Virus record (IMG/VR): IMGVR_UViG_3300031456_000005 | Span: 1 to 48,844 of that record | DNA from: a virus | Length of the DNA stretch: 48,844 nt | Strand: one strand, 5' to 3' | Position numbers and translations under genes: made by a program | Shown: positions 6,950-14,232 of the stretch, piece after piece | Numbering within the stretch: position 1 is the stretch's first letter | Layout: each line of letters starts with the position of its first letter | The notes under the pieces: generated by a model | The model's database searches: none | The model's input: only the letters and a program-made list of their open reading frames with translations | Told to the model about the DNA's origin: nothing

Positions 6950-7479
6950 GCGGTCACGCCCAGGGCCTGCGCGGTCGGGCAGGGGTAGGCGTACGTGCGG
7001 TCGTCGTAGGTGCAGGCCATGCACTCGGCGGGCTGATCCGGGACGCCGGAGATGGCGCCGGTGTTCTCGTCGAAACCCTGGTGGCCGTGCTGGCATCCGT
7101 AGGGCTCGGTGTCTGCGGTGTGGCACGGCCGGTGGATGGCCAGGGCGGCGGCGCGCTGGGTTTCCAGGTCGACGGTGATCGCGGCGGCCAGGGCGACGTC
7201 GGCCGCCGGATCCAGCACCCGGAAGATCGACACCCGGTCCATCGCCATGAGCGCGAAGAGGTTGGACAAGGTGCCGCCGGGCAGCGACCCGGTCAGCGCG
7301 CGATGGATCAGCTCGGCCTGCCGCTGATGGAATGCAGCGCCGTCGGCGACGTAGGTCGCCGCGTCGAAAGCGGGCATCGGCTCGGTGATATCGATGCACG
7401 CGCCCGGCACCTTGTGGTCGGCGTGGTTCGGTTCCGCCTTGGAGACCACGACGACGCGGTAGTCGAGAGGCTTACCCAC
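6946..7479 (-). CDS. Hypothetical protein
   Basis: A 177-aa protein starting with GTG 7479, seven bases after GGAGG and overlapping the end of the recT gene by eight bases. The N-terminal region starts with a strand-like VVVVSKAEP; the middle is Ala-rich helix; the C-terminal part contains scattered Cys and His (CHTADTEPYGCQHGH, CMACTYDD, CPTAQ) that may form a zinc site. It sits directly downstream of recombination genes. Family not recognised. Confidence 0.75.
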   Translation of the reverse strand: MGKPLDYRVVVVSKAEPNHADHKVPGACIDITEPMPAFDAATYVADGAAFHQRQAELIHRALTGSLPGGTLSNLFALMAMDRVSIFRVLDPAADVALAAAITVDLETQRAAALAIHRPCHTADTEPYGCQHGHQGFDENTGAISGVPDQPAECMACTYDDRTYAYPCPTAQALGVTA

Positions 7480-8542
7480 GGTCTGCCTCCGCTTCGGCCT
7501 CGGCGCCGCCCATCGCGTCCCATTCCTGCTCGGTGGGCTCCGCCGGATCGGTGGCGTCGTCGTCCTGTCCGTCCTCGTCGGTCACCGGCCCGGCCGCAGC
7601 AGACGTTCCGAGGGCCTGACCGACCACCTCGAACCCGAGGTTGCCCGCGAGGTTGTCGAGGACCATCTGCCCCTCGGTCGCGGTCAGCTCACCGCCCCGG
7701 GTGATCGGGCGGTCCACGATGCGGGAGATGACGGTGAGGCGTGCGGCCTTCTGGCCGTCGCCCACCACCTCCAACTCGACGAAACGCCGGTTGATGGCGT
7801 CCCACTGGCGGGCGTCCAGCATCGGCGCGCCGGGGTCGTCCTCGCCCTTCGCCTCGGCGGCGGTGGCCGGAGCGGTGGCCGGCTCGTCCTTGGCCGCGCC
7901 CAGCAGCGCCCGCTTCTGGACGTCCTTGGCGGTGACTCTGGTGATGGTCCGGACACGGTCGTCCGGACCGTCCTCCAGGTCCTCAATGGAGGCGATGCCG
8001 AACAGTGCCGACCCGCCGACCATGTCGGACACCCGGCCAGCGGCCCGCGACCACAGCATGTCCTGCGGGGTCTTCTTGTACGCCGGGTTCGACGTCCAGC
8101 CAGCCCGGGTGGCCATGTCCATCGTGATGGTGATGGTGTGGATGCGCTCGGACCCCCGCGACCGCCCGGACACGGTAACGCTTTCGTCGGTGCGCTCGTC
8201 GGTCCAGATCTCGTGACCGCGGGATTGGCAGAGCGCCACCTTGAACTTGGCGTACATGCCGGGCCGGCCGTGCACGATGTAGATGTTCTGAAGCGCAGTG
8301 AGCGGGTCGACGCCGATGGACTGGCCGAGCAGGATCGCGCCGACGCCGTTGGCGATGGCGATCTCTCGCCCGTTCGCGCCGCCGGTCGGCTTGTAGGCGG
8401 CCGGGACGAAGAACGAGTCGACGAGCCCGCTCATGAGGGCGTGCGCGGAACTGGCTCGGGCCACCCATTCGGTCAGCTCGATCTGCCCCGGAGTGGCCGT
8501 GAGTGCGAGCTGCGAGCCGGGCGGGATGGTTTCGATGGTCAC
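7472..8542 (-). CDS. recT: RecT-family single-strand annealing protein
   Basis: A 356-aa protein with the hallmarks of RecT/Redbeta-like annealing proteins: GQSIGVDPLTALQNIYIVHG (choice of template layer), GMYAKFKVALCQSRGH, a strand pair with ITITMDMATRAGW, and YKKTPQDMLWSRAAGRVSDMV. The C-terminal 100 residues are acidic and Ala/Glu rich, as in other phage RecT tails. It anneals complementary single strands during recombination-dependent replication and pairs with the RecE-like exonuclease encoded just upstream. A 15-bp gap separates the two genes. Confidence 0.85.
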   Translation of the reverse strand: MTIETIPPGSQLALTATPGQIELTEWVARASSAHALMSGLVDSFFVPAAYKPTGGANGREIAIANGVGAILLGQSIGVDPLTALQNIYIVHGRPGMYAKFKVALCQSRGHEIWTDERTDESVTVSGRSRGSERIHTITITMDMATRAGWTSNPAYKKTPQDMLWSRAAGRVSDMVGGSALFGIASIEDLEDGPDDRVRTITRVTAKDVQKRALLGAAKDEPATAPATAAEAKGEDDPGAPMLDARQWDAINRRFVELEVVGDGQKAARLTVISRIVDRPITRGGELTATEGQMVLDNLAGNLGFEVVGQALGTSAAAGPVTDEDGQDDDATDPAEPTEQEWDAMGGAEAEAEADRG

Positions 8543-8557
8543 GATTGCTCAGGTCTC

Positions 8558-9409
8558 CTAGTTGGTGTGCACCCAGCGGGGCAGCGGCTTGGTCTGGATC
8601 TCTTCGGAATACCCCGGCCACACACCGGATTCGGTGCACTTGATCCACAGGTCGAGGGCCTCGCCGTTGCGCTTCACGCCCTCGATCAGGTCGTCGTAGT
8701 CCAGGCGGAAGAGGGTGATCAGGTGCGGGGGCTTGGTGCCGACGAACACGAAGATGAAGTCGATGTCCTCGTATGCGAACCCGAGTGACTCCACGGCGTT
8801 CCGGTACCAGGGGTCCTGCATGTAGTAACCGAAGTCGCCCATCGACTTCACCACTGATTGCAGGCTGGGCTTTTCGGTGGACTTCAGGTCCACGATCACC
8901 GGCGGGAGGCCGGGCAGGATCGACAGCCAGTCGATCATCGCCCGGCATGACGCGCCGGTTCGCTCGTCGGTCCAGAAGACCGACCGCTCGGGCAGTCCGG
9001 TTCCGGGAGCGAAGAGCGCGCCGGCCGTCGGGTGATCACGGACGGCCTGCGCCATGGCCTCGGCCTGCGCCAGTTCGGCCCGCTTCAGCGGAACCTGGCC
9101 GGCCTGCCGGACGGCCTCGACCTCGGCCTTGACCGCATTCGTGTTCCACGCCGGGTCACCGTCCTCGCGCTCGACGACCTTCAGCACCGAGCCGCGGCCG
9201 AGGACCAGCTTGTGGAACGCGTGGCCCAGGTCGAACGCCGCCTTCGGTGGCCGGCCGTGGGCCCGCTCGTACTCAACGACCTTCGGTGCGCTCGGCGGCA
9301 GCAGCCGGCGAAGGGTCGACGAGCTCGCGCTGCCGCCCGGGACCAAGTCGCTGTGGTACTCGTCGTCAGTGAGGTCATAGAGACCTGGCGCCGTAATTGG
9401 TGGGTGCAT
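8558..9409 (-). CDS. RecE-like PD-(D/E)XK exonuclease
   Basis: A 283-aa nuclease of the RecE C-terminal / PDDEXK_1 type. The N-terminal part holds a GHAFHKLVLG helix with the conserved His (H65), the core has MIDW (D160) and VIVDLKST (D174-x-K176), and the QxxxY motif is MQDPWY (Q198, Y202). It would digest duplex ends 5' to 3' to give single strands for the RecT partner downstream. ATG 9409 lies in a TGATG junction with the preceding HNH gene. Confidence 0.85.
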   Translation of the reverse strand: MHPPITAPGLYDLTDDEYHSDLVPGGSASSSTLRRLLPPSAPKVVEYERAHGRPPKAAFDLGHAFHKLVLGRGSVLKVVEREDGDPAWNTNAVKAEVEAVRQAGQVPLKRAELAQAEAMAQAVRDHPTAGALFAPGTGLPERSVFWTDERTGASCRAMIDWLSILPGLPPVIVDLKSTEKPSLQSVVKSMGDFGYYMQDPWYRNAVESLGFAYEDIDFIFVFVGTKPPHLITLFRLDYDDLIEGVKRNGEALDLWIKCTESGVWPGYSEEIQTKPLPRWVHTN

Positions 9410-9948
9410 CAGGCACTCACCGCCGCAGGGAAGTTCAGCTGGGCGAACTCTCCCCAGTGGGCTTCGGCGGCTCGGTCGTAGGCGCGGGCGGCCTCGATCT
9501 CGTCGTCGTATCGACCCAGGTTCCGAGAACGTCCGCCGATGCTGACCTTTGACTGCCATCGGCCTCGTGATCGGTCCCAGCTCACCCCTTTGTATGCCGA
9601 GCTGTGCATGGATCCGTCTGGGCGGCGGGGCTTGCCCATGTTGGCGCGGTTCTGAGAGGCGGTTGCAGTGCGCAGATTCTCTCGACGGTTGTCGAGGCCA
9701 TCTCCATTGATGTGGTCGGTTTCGCAGCCGTCGCGGGTGTTCTTGATCGTGCGGTGCAGGTAGCGAACGGAGTCGGCCACGTTCGCTGACACGTAGGTCT
9801 TCCCGTTGTGGCCAAACAGTGGCGACCAGGGGTGCCAGTGCACGTAGCGCAGATCTTCGAAGTCGACCAGGGTCGAGTGGTTCAGGTCGAGCATGACGCG
9901 GCACACGCCGGCGGGGAGCATCTCGGCCTGCTCGATCGCGGCGGTCAC
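9409..9948 (-). CDS. HNH endonuclease with AP2 DNA-binding domain
   Basis: A 179-aa homing-type endonuclease. HNH core: TRDGCETDHINGDGLDNRREN with RYLHRTIKN before it. The C-terminal domain is an AP2-like fold (YKGVSWDRSRGRWQSKV, then GRYDDEIEAARAYDRAA), the usual DNA-recognition partner in this family. GTG 9948 overlaps the WhiB stop. It sits between whiB and the exonuclease gene without disrupting either, as free-standing homing genes do. Confidence 0.88.
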   Translation of the reverse strand: MTAAIEQAEMLPAGVCRVMLDLNHSTLVDFEDLRYVHWHPWSPLFGHNGKTYVSANVADSVRYLHRTIKNTRDGCETDHINGDGLDNRRENLRTATASQNRANMGKPRRPDGSMHSSAYKGVSWDRSRGRWQSKVSIGGRSRNLGRYDDEIEAARAYDRAAEAHWGEFAQLNFPAAVSA

Positions 9949-10499
9949 TCGGCACCCACCCTCTGGACCAGGGCCCGCGCTGTCTCCTCGGTAGCCCTGG
10001 CCACGTTGAGCCGGGTGCCGGCGTAGATCTCCCGGCAGGTCCCGTCGGAGGTGCCGAGGATCTGGCCGATCTCCCGCCAGGGTTTCCCGGCGTCCCGGCA
10101 GGTGGTGATGACGTAGAGGGTGTCCTCGGCGGGGACCACGGCCCGCGCCTGCTCTTCTGCTTGGGCCGGTGGCGTTGGCGCCTGGTCGGCTTCGGCTCGC
10201 TGAGCCTCGTGCCGGACCCTGGCGTTCCGGCGCTTGAGCGCCCGTCGTTCGTCCTCGGACAGGTTTCCCCAGACGCCCGCGTCCTGGCCGGTGTCGAGCG
10301 CCCACCGCAGGCACGTCTCGACGACGTCGCACCGACGGCAGACGGCCTTGGCTTCCTCGATCTGCTCGACTGCCGCAATCCCCGAGCTACCGACCGGAAA
10401 GAACAGCTCAGGATCTTCGTCCAGGCAGGCGGCGTCGAACCGCCAATCGTCGACGTGCGCCGGGGATGTGCCCCAGGCGGCGAGCACGCTGCGGTTCAT
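9945..10499 (-). CDS. WhiB-family transcription factor
   Basis: A 184-aa WhiB-like protein with the four Fe-S ligands C25, C54, C57 and C63 (AVCRRCDVVETC) and the signature GVWGN turn at residues 75-79. It should bind a 4Fe-4S cluster and the host sigma factor to alter transcription. Unusually for a WhiB, residues 100-184 form an extension with a second helix-turn-helix-like segment (AGKPWREIGQILGTSDGTCREIYAG). The family is restricted to actinobacteria and their phages, which fixes the host phylum. Confidence 0.9.
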   Translation of the reverse strand: MNRSVLAAWGTSPAHVDDWRFDAACLDEDPELFFPVGSSGIAAVEQIEEAKAVCRRCDVVETCLRWALDTGQDAGVWGNLSEDERRALKRRNARVRHEAQRAEADQAPTPPAQAEEQARAVVPAEDTLYVITTCRDAGKPWREIGQILGTSDGTCREIYAGTRLNVARATEETARALVQRVGAE

Positions 10500-10729
10500 G
10501 ACCTTCCCTTCGGTGGGCCGGGCTTGGGGTGTGGGCTCGGCGCCGGGCGCACGTCACCGCCGATGTCGAACATCAGCCCTCGCGCGACCCGGTCTTCGGT
10601 CCGAGCGGCGCTGGCCTTGTCCGCGACGATCAGCGTGCTGATGGTGGCGACGGCCCGGGCCGCAGCGACCATCGCGTCCAGCAGCGCCGCCTGTGCATCG
10701 GAGAGCGTCTGCCGCTCGGACGGGGTCAC
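10496..10729 (-). CDS. Hypothetical early protein
   Basis: A 77-aa protein starting with GTG in a GTGA overlap with the gene upstream and ending in an ATGA overlap with whiB. It is a long amphipathic Ala-rich helix (ALLDAMVAAARAVATISTLI) followed by a proline-rich basic tail (PAPSPHPKPGPPKGRS). No known domain is recognised. Confidence 0.6.
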   Translation of the reverse strand: MTPSERQTLSDAQAALLDAMVAAARAVATISTLIVADKASAARTEDRVARGLMFDIGGDVRPAPSPHPKPGPPKGRS

Positions 10730-11016
10730 TGCCCACCACCGACCGCCGCGTGCAACGGCACGGACCGGCTGCGCTCAACGTCGAGCATCAGCGACCCCGT
10801 CGGCGTGGAGCTGATCACCCGGGCGCGCAGGATCAGCTGCGGGTCGTGGACCTTGTCCGGTTCCAGGGCGGGCACGGCCAGCTCGTCGCGGTGACCGAGG
10901 CCGAACACCTCACGGACGTAGCTACCTTCGGGCTCGGCGGCCAGCAGGTGGTCGAACAGCGGGTGCGGGCCGAGCGCGGCCTGCTCGGTGACGGCGGTGT
11001 CAGTCGTGGTCGTCAC
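10726..11016 (-). CDS. Hypothetical early protein
   Basis: A 96-aa protein with a Thr-rich N terminus and a beta-rich centre (ELAVPALEPDKVHDPQLILRARVISS, then GSLMLDVE). It overlaps both neighbours by four bases. No Cys, signal peptide or membrane segment is present. Family not recognised. Confidence 0.6.
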   Translation of the reverse strand: MTTTTDTAVTEQAALGPHPLFDHLLAAEPEGSYVREVFGLGHRDELAVPALEPDKVHDPQLILRARVISSTPTGSLMLDVERSRSVPLHAAVGGGQ

Positions 11017-11432
11017 TGGAAGTCCACGTCCTCATCGGCTTTGACTGCTTCGCGAAGCCCGGTGATGAACCGCTCGGTAGTTCCGCGCATCCCCAGGCGC
11101 GCGATGTGGCCTGCGGATTCGGCCTCGTCCAGCTTCGGCAGCAGCTCTTCCAGCCGATCGGCCAGCGGCTCGGCCTGCGCCGGATGTATCACGCCGTCGC
11201 AGTCCGAGTGCGCGATGAGGACCACCAGCGGGTCGGCCGGGGTGGCGTCCCATTCACCGGCGTAGTTCGAATCGACGATGGCCGCCCAGTCGATGTTCGG
11301 CTGCTCGTGCGTGAAGAAGTCGGTCCTCTCCGTGACGAGCGTGTATCCGGCAGCCTCTGCGAGGTGGTTGCGCCAGCGGCTGAAGGCCGAGTACGCGCCG
11401 TGCCAGCAGTCGTGCGTTGTGTCGAGGCCCAT
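11013..11432 (-). CDS. Conserved actinophage hypothetical protein
   Basis: A 139-aa protein beginning MGLDTTHDCWHGAYSAFSRW, a start I recognise from hypothetical proteins widespread in actinophages and actinobacterial prophages. A later motif (LVVLIAHSDCDGVI) lies in a Rossmann-like strand. A good Shine-Dalgarno (AAGGAAA) precedes ATG 11432. It is the first gene after the terminator hairpin at 11479-11507. The molecular role is unknown. Confidence 0.8.
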   Translation of the reverse strand: MGLDTTHDCWHGAYSAFSRWRNHLAEAAGYTLVTERTDFFTHEQPNIDWAAIVDSNYAGEWDATPADPLVVLIAHSDCDGVIHPAQAEPLADRLEELLPKLDEAESAGHIARLGMRGTTERFITGLREAVKADEDVDFQ

Positions 11433-11478
11433 TGGCTTTTCCTTCGAGACAGGAGGGTCTGGGATAGTGGGGGATCGT

Positions 11479-11507
11479 GCGGCCGGGGATCGAGACTCCC
11501 CGGCCGC
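11479..11507 (-). terminator. GC-rich hairpin terminator
   Basis: A perfect 11-bp inverted repeat (GCGGCCGGGGA and its complement) with a 7-nt loop lies 26 bases past the stop of the secreted-protein gene. There is no clear U-tract, as is common in actinobacteria. It would end or attenuate the transcript of the secreted protein. Confidence 0.65.
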
Positions 11508-11532
11508 GCGCCAAGCTCAGGGGGACGGCGCC

Positions 11533-11994
11533 CTACGTGCCCTGGTACATGTTTCGGCAGCTCGTGGCGGTGTTGCAGTGGGTGCCGACGTTCGCCCCGC
11601 CGAGGTCGTACCGGAAGAACCTGACTCCGCGAACGCTGAGCCCATCGTGGATAACCCAGGTGATGTACGGGGCGGTGTTGTAGGAACAGTGATGGGCCGG
11701 GTTCAGGACGACGTCGGTCTCGGCCTCCCGGAACCCGCTAGTGACCCAGTTGCCTGCGGGGGTCAGCTGTTCCATCCGGTAGCAGACGCCCGGTGAATCC
11801 GGACCCTTGGCCTGCAACGCTCCGTAGAACGCCAGAGTGTCGCCGTTGCCCACCCGGTAGGCGGTGCTGTGCACCGTGTTCTGGCTGATGTCGCTGTCGG
11901 GGATGGCGGCCTGAGCCGCGCCAACCCCGACGAACCCCAGCAGCAGCGCGGCGAGGCCGAGCGCGAGCCCGATCCGCTTCGAAACCTTGGTCAT
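11533..11994 (-). CDS. Secreted protein of unknown function
   Basis: A 153-aa protein with a clear Sec signal peptide: KR near the start, hydrophobic core IGLALGLAALLLGFVGVGA, cleavage site AQAA near residue 29. The mature part has four Cys residues (two near each end, CYRME, CSYN, CNTATSC) and a beta-rich composition. It stands slightly apart from the operon, with its own Shine-Dalgarno and a terminator downstream. It may be exported by the infected cell or lysogen. Function unknown. Confidence 0.75.
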   Translation of the reverse strand: MTKVSKRIGLALGLAALLLGFVGVGAAQAAIPDSDISQNTVHSTAYRVGNGDTLAFYGALQAKGPDSPGVCYRMEQLTPAGNWVTSGFREAETDVVLNPAHHCSYNTAPYITWVIHDGLSVRGVRFFRYDLGGANVGTHCNTATSCRNMYQGT

Positions 11995-12040
11995 GTCTTG
12001 CCTTTCGTGTGTGCGAGTGGATCAGGTTCACTCGGCCGAG

Positions 12041-12128
12041 TGGTGCCCGCCCCGGGATTCGAACCCGAACCTCTACCGGCTCCCCTTGCGCAGGAACCGG
12101 CGGCGCTCTGCCGTTGAGCTAGGCGGGC
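12041..12128 (-). tRNA. tRNA-like gene with aberrant anticodon arm
   Basis: The minus strand gives a 7-bp acceptor (GCCCGCC/GGCGGGC), a normal D-arm (GCTC AACGGCA GAGC), a T-arm with loop TTCGAAT and an encoded ACCA end, 88 nt in all. The anticodon arm is abnormal: instead of 5+7+5 there is an 8-bp stem (CCGGTTCC/GGAGCCGG) with a 9-nt loop, offset three bases from the D-arm, so no anticodon can be assigned. It may be a degenerate, non-decoding or decoy tRNA. Confidence 0.6.
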
Positions 12129-12179
12129 CTGTGCGACCGAGCCGGGGGTCGATGTGAGCCGCCCGGTCCCGGCCGCCGT

Positions 12180-12461
12180 TCAGGGGGTGCGCGGTCGCGG
12201 GCGGCCGACCTCGATCGGGGAAACCCTGATCACCTTGATCAGGCGCAGGCAGATCTTCGGCCGGACCGCTATCGGCAGATGGCATTTCACCGGGAGGCGG
12301 CACCCAGCCGGTCGCACCGACTCAGGCAGGTGGCACTTCGCGGGCTGGCGAGCGACCATCGGCCCGGAAACCGGCGGGGCGTACGCGGATGCGGCCGGTG
12401 CGGTCAGCGCCGAGCAGCCAATCAGGGCTGCGGCGGCGAGAGCCGTGAGGATCTTCTTCAT
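12180..12461 (-). CDS. Small secreted Cys-rich protein
   Basis: A 93-aa protein with a signal peptide (MKKILTALAAAALIGCSAL, cleavage near ASA at residue 26). The mature part contains a repeat, KCHLPESVRPAGCRLPVKCH, in which a C-x-LP unit recurs, followed by a basic C terminus ending RPRPRTP. The ATG follows AAGGACATCCC. The LIGC near the signal end might allow lipidation, but the position is not canonical. Function unknown; a second exported phage product next to the one at 11533. Confidence 0.65.
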   Translation of the reverse strand: MKKILTALAAAALIGCSALTAPAASAYAPPVSGPMVARQPAKCHLPESVRPAGCRLPVKCHLPIAVRPKICLRLIKVIRVSPIEVGRPRPRTP

Positions 12462-12473
12462 GGGATGTCCTTG

Positions 12474-12587
12474 TTAGATCGTTGAAAGGACCAGCACCAC
12501 AACGGCGATGGTGAACAGTGCGCGGCCGAGGGCGAGCAGGAAGGCGAGCTGACCGCCGCCGGTCGAGCGCGGGATGGTGTGCTTCAC
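12474..12587 (-). CDS. Small membrane protein
   Basis: A 37-aa protein starting at GTG 12587, in a GTGA overlap with the stop of the frame read above it and preceded by AGGGGG. The C-terminal two thirds are one transmembrane helix (FLLALGRALFTIAVVVLVLS). It is too short for family assignment. It is probably cotranslated with the frameshifted gene upstream. Confidence 0.55.
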   Translation of the reverse strand: MKHTIPRSTGGGQLAFLLALGRALFTIAVVVLVLSTI

Positions 12588-12932
12588 GAGCCACCCCCTA
12601 ACGGCCAGTCGATCAGCTCCGCGTAACCCGGATGCAGCGCCCGCCAATGCGTCTCGTGGGGCGTTGGCCCTTGCTGCGGTCGCCGAGCCAGCAGGCGCCA
12701 GGAGTCCGCGCTCACCGCGAGCACGGTCCCGATCGGAGATCACGTCGGCACGGACGGCAGCGAGCAGGCGGGCCGGGATGGTCACCATGGGCTCGGCGGC
12801 TGGGCGTGCCTTGTCCGGGTTCACCGTCGGCATGTAGTCGACCTCGGCCGCATCGGCGATCAGATCGACGGCGGTCCGGACGCCCGGATGGCGGGCCAGC
12901 TCCGGCCGGTCCAGGTCCCACGCCCGGCTCAT
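12584..12932 (-). CDS. Hypothetical protein with apparent +1 frameshift
   Basis: Starts at ATG 12932 (ATGA overlap). Codons to about 12730 have strong third-position GC and give a plausible protein (ARHPGVRTAVDLIADAAEVD, then TIPARLLAAVRADVISDR). From about 12727 the same frame loses that bias (about 60% GC3), while the +1 frame reads VLAVSADSWRLLARRP, then HETHWRALHPGYAELIDWP, and ends at TGA 12584 overlapping the next GTG. Dropping one G from the GGG at 12728-12730 joins the two into one 115-aa protein. Either a natural frameshift or a one-base sequence error. The alternative uninterrupted frame to 12474 is less plausible. Confidence 0.5.
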
Positions 12933-13183
12933 GAGTCACCGCCGAACCGGTCGATCGACTCTTCAGTCCGGGTGATGTTCCGGACTCGCACGATGTCCGC
13001 TTCCAGGGCCGAGAGGACGAGAGTCCATGCCCCGTCGAACTCGCCGTGGAAATTGATTAGCTGTGGACGCACGATCGCGCCGAAGGTGCTGCCAGGCCAA
13101 GACACCTGGTGGGCCTGGATCCTCTCGACATGGCCAGTTGACCAGGTGATCTCGAACGTCTCGGGTGCCCCGTAATCGCTCAC
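12929..13183 (-). CDS. Hypothetical early protein
   Basis: An 84-aa beta-rich protein (TFEITWSTGHVERIQAHQV, then AWTLVLSALEADIVRVRNI) starting at GTG 13183 in a GTGA overlap. It looks like a small barrel or SH3-like fold by strand pattern. Similar short proteins occur in actinophage early operons. No function assigned. Confidence 0.65.
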   Translation of the reverse strand: MSDYGAPETFEITWSTGHVERIQAHQVSWPGSTFGAIVRPQLINFHGEFDGAWTLVLSALEADIVRVRNITRTEESIDRFGGDS

Positions 13184-13338
13184 CGGATCACGTCCTCGTC
13201 GAACACGGGATCCATCCGGTCGGCCACCCAGTCCACGGCGTCCGAGCAGAACCGCAGGACGGCCAGCAGGGCACGGGTGGCCCACGCGCGCAGGCCGGTC
13301 TCGGGCGGGATCTGCGCCCGCATCTGGCGGCGGGTCAC
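13180..13338 (-). CDS. Small hypothetical protein
   Basis: A 52-aa protein between two GTGA junctions (start 13338, stop 13180). It has a basic N terminus (TRRQMRAQIPPETGLRAWAT), an amphipathic helix (ALLAVLRFCSDAVDWVADRM) and an acidic end (DPVFDEDVIR). Codon third positions are almost all G or C, which supports coding. Function unknown. Confidence 0.6.
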   Translation of the reverse strand: MTRRQMRAQIPPETGLRAWATRALLAVLRFCSDAVDWVADRMDPVFDEDVIR

Positions 13339-13757
13339 GACGGCCCACCGAACCCGACGATCAGCACGCCGCTGCCCTTGTCGTACCGCGTGTTCTTCTG
13401 CTCGGACATGTTGGGGAAGCAGGTCATCTTCACGTCGCCGGTCTCGACCGCCCCAAGGGACTCATCGTCGAAATCGATCTTGTACCAGAGATGGCCGAAA
13501 CAACTGGCGTGGACTGCGCCGCCCTTCAGGACGTAGGCATAGTCCGTCGTCCGGGAGTCGTCCCAGGGCCACGGCCATCCGGCATCCGGAAGGGTCGAGT
13601 CGTCGCGGCTGGCAAGGAATCTGGCGACGTTGGCCCGGTAAACCGCATCGCTGGTCGAGCGCAGCAGATCGAGGTCGATGCCGCCCGGATAGCCGTCCCA
13701 GGCGATCGAGCCGAGCCAGGTCATGTCCTCGGAGTAGAAGTCGGCGCGCGTGCCCAT
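13335..13757 (-). CDS. Conserved actinophage hypothetical protein
   Basis: A 140-aa protein beginning MGTRADFYSEDMTWLGSIAW, a pattern I recognise in many actinophage genomes: an aromatic, acidic N-terminal half (GYPGGIDLDLLRS) and a beta-rich C-terminal half (YVLKGGAVHASCFGHLWYKI). It starts in a TGATG junction after the small membrane protein gene. No catalytic motif is visible and the function is unknown. Confidence 0.75.
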   Translation of the reverse strand: MGTRADFYSEDMTWLGSIAWDGYPGGIDLDLLRSTSDAVYRANVARFLASRDDSTLPDAGWPWPWDDSRTTDYAYVLKGGAVHASCFGHLWYKIDFDDESLGAVETGDVKMTCFPNMSEQKNTRYDKGSGVLIVGFGGPS

Positions 13758-13912
13758 CAGTGGCCACCAATCAGGAATAGGCCCGGCGTAAAGCTCAGGG
13801 CGGCGAGCAGGACCAGGAGCCCCGCGAGCAGGGCGACCGGTGGGACGACGGTGAGGACGACGGCGGTGTGGCGGACGTCCAGGCGGCGGTCCAGCACCCG
13901 GCGGCCCCTCAC
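13757..13912 (-). CDS. Small membrane protein
   Basis: A 51-aa protein with a basic N terminus (RGRRVLDRRLDVRH) followed by one long transmembrane segment that may form a hairpin (AVVLTVVPPVALLAGLLVLL). GTG 13912 overlaps the previous stop by GTGA and its stop overlaps the next ATG. Likely an inner-membrane protein with the N terminus inside. Role unknown. Confidence 0.6.
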   Translation of the reverse strand: MRGRRVLDRRLDVRHTAVVLTVVPPVALLAGLLVLLAALSFTPGLFLIGGH

Positions 13913-14232
13913 AGGGGCACCCGGGCGTTAAGCCCCTGGTAAACGCCGTCAGCGGTCGCCTGCGCCTCGGCCTGGCTGTTGTAGCGAACTGCCGATGCCA
14001 GGTACGCGAACCCGTAAACGTGCCGGTCGTCGTACGGCCGCTGCCGGACCGCGTCGCGGGCATCGTCGGCGACGTGCTGCAGGTCGGTCCTGAGGTCGTC
14101 GGCGACGACCACCTGCGCCCACCAGTCGAAATCCAGGGCCAGGCAGTCGCACCCGTGGTCGATCATCGAGCAGAGATAGGCGCGGTACTCGGCGCGTTTC
14201 GTGTCGGCGCCCAGCCGGGTCTCGGTGCTCAT
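13909..14232 (-). CDS. Hypothetical early protein
   Basis: A 107-aa mainly helical protein (KRAEYRAYLCSMIDHGCDCL, then LDFDWWAQVVVADDLRTDLQ) with an ATGA overlap at its start. Cys residues at about 21, 28 and 30 might form a site with neighbouring His. Similar to unassigned small actinophage proteins; no function visible. Confidence 0.65.
   Translation of the reverse strand: MSTETRLGADTKRAEYRAYLCSMIDHGCDCLALDFDWWAQVVVADDLRTDLQHVADDARDAVRQRPYDDRHVYGFAYLASAVRYNSQAEAQATADGVYQGLNARVPL

Noticed and set aside
12474-12932. One 152-aa gene across the whole stretch
   Set aside because: Third-position GC falls in the middle of this frame while the +1 frame gives a better protein that ends in a GTGA junction; treated as two genes with a frameshift in the first.
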